DNA of 64,000 bases, taken from assembly GCA_030710605.1 (NCBI GenBank), contig CP092863.1, forward strand, positions 105,696,099 through 105,760,098, given 5' to 3'. Within the stretch, counting starts at the first letter, position 1, and the number at the start of each line of letters is the position of its first letter. The DNA comes from Cordylochernes scorpioides. Lineage: Eukaryota; Arthropoda; Arachnida; Pseudoscorpiones; Chernetidae. The position numbers and the translations under genes were made by a program. Shown here piece after piece: positions 63,272-64,000 of the stretch. The notes beneath the pieces are model-generated. The model was given only the letters and a program-made list of their open reading frames with translations, was not told the DNA's origin and searched no databases.

Positions 63272-63346
63272 CCGGGTCTTTGGGGAACCTTGGGTCTTGA
63301 GGAAGAAGTTCCTGAACACCTCCTTGGTCTTCAGCAGGCTCTTCTC
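63272..63346 (-). CDS. CHAF1A: CHAF1A exon, most upstream one recognised
   Basis: Acceptor GATGATCCAG before 63346, donor GTAAGT after 63272; 75 nt in phase 0. It encodes EKSLLKTKEVFRNFFLKTQG SPKTR, similar to the segment following the KER helix in CAF-1 p150. The KER region and N-terminus are expected beyond the right edge, since about half of a typical protein length is missing. Confidence 0.5.
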
Positions 63347-63395
63347 CTGGATCATCACAGGGAGCACTAAGTGATGGCTGTAATGGTGACATTTA

Positions 63396-63560
63396 CCATC
63401 AAGGACAAAACTTAAGGAAGTTTCATATTTTGATGTCGCTGGTCGTCTATTTCTTGAAAGAGACAGAAGCAATTTTGTTCACACTTGGTTATCTCGGGTG
63501 TCTTCAATAAAGGTCACTGTAAATATCTCAGAGTTATTGTCAGAATCCCGATATATGGAT
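63396..63560. mobile_element. TIR element copy (GGACAAAACTTAAGGAAG family)
   Basis: ATCAAGGACAAAACTTAAGG.. and CAGAATCCCGATATATGG match 51754-52031 in the opposite internal order. It starts about 50 bp upstream (gene sense) of the 63346 exon. Confidence 0.5.
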
Positions 63561-63599
63561 AAAGTACTTATTTTATACACAAAGTACGATCCACTGAGG

Positions 63600-63757
63600 A
63601 AGACCTGCAATAAGCTGGCTAAAAGGAGTCAAGAAAACTCCCGGAAGGTCACTAGATGAGCTGAAAGAGATGGTTACTAACAGATCATTTGGAGAATATT
63701 TGTCCATATAGTCACCATTAGCTGAACTCGATTTGATGGACGCTAACAATAACAAAC
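63600..63757 (-). repeat. SINE-like unit
   Basis: Contains GCAATAAGCTGGCTAAAAGG and TTTGATGGACGCTAACAAT, the reverse of the tandem unit at 46308-46560. Confidence 0.5.
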
Positions 63758-63843
63758 TATCCATTAGTATTGAATAGAAGGACCCCCAATTTCTACCTCT
63801 GAAAAAAAAAAGGGAACTGCACAGATACACACATCAACTGTAC

Positions 63844-63985
63844 CAAACAAGTCATTAGGGAGTTTTACGACCATCCGTTGAAAGACCGACATCTCATAGC
63901 AGAAACCCTCCTGGACCTTTCTTGTGTCACCCGTCGTTGGCCTCTTAGGTGCCATCCAGCTTCCCTCGTCCTTTATGTAGAAACC
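63844..63985 (-). other. Possible exon, unassigned
   Basis: An open stretch of near 50% GC lies between a good acceptor (CTTCTAG before 63985) and a possible donor (GTACAG after 63844). It encodes GFYIKDEGSWMAPKRPTTGD and more. I recognise no family. Its 142-nt length would leave phase 1, which does not join the phase-0 exon at 63346 directly, so it may be repeat DNA or part of another transcript. Confidence 0.5.
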
Positions 63986-64000
63986 CTAGAAGCCTGAAGC

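Overview
This is a eukaryotic nuclear window, most likely from an arthropod. One protein-coding gene runs off each end, and about 30 kb of transposon-packed DNA lies between them. The arthropod call rests on the C-terminal domain of the giant protein at the left end, which reads as the Futsch/MAP1 light-chain domain of arthropod type. Gene structure (GT-AG introns, single huge exon, AT-rich spacers) and the transposon mix (Ty1/copia, Ty3/gypsy, CR1-like and I-like LINEs, tRNA SINEs, pogo/Tigger elements and many palindromic MITEs) agree with this. I cannot name the species.

Layout. (1) 3-17918 (+): the 3' part of a futsch/MAP1B homologue in one uninterrupted exon of about 5,970 codons. It has two unrelated internal repeat arrays (about 150-aa acidic units, then Thr/Val-rich units) and ends in the conserved MAP1 light-chain domain. 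(2) 17919-22100: 3' UTR and very AT-rich spacer. (3) 22101-34700: nested transposons. A copia element with 5-bp target duplications sits inside a palindromic element, and its 5' LTR carries a solo LTR. A gypsy element follows, flanked by 210-bp direct repeats. (4) 34771-44700: a short internally deleted I-type element, a tRNA SINE, a 66-bp minisatellite, and a nearly full-length CR1-like LINE (38255-43170) with 13-bp target duplications. The LINE ORF1 contains a 2A-like motif. (5) 44722-48600: a Tigger-like DNA transposon and LINE and MITE fragments. (6) 48618-63346 (-): the last seven recognisable exons of CHAF1A, the large subunit of chromatin assembly factor 1. Its introns hold an I-type LINE with RNase H, SINEs and pogo-type MITEs, some within tens of bases of splice sites.

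The two host genes are unrelated (a microtubule-associated protein and a histone chaperone subunit) and point the same way around the spacer only in the sense of being convergent: both 3' ends face the transposon-rich middle. No operon, CRISPR array or prokaryotic feature is present. The mobile elements are mostly dead copies. The clearest less-ordinary items are the internally deleted I-type family, the 2A-like motif in LINE ORF1, a covarying hairpin shared by elements with different inverted repeats, and the large direct repeats around the gypsy copy.
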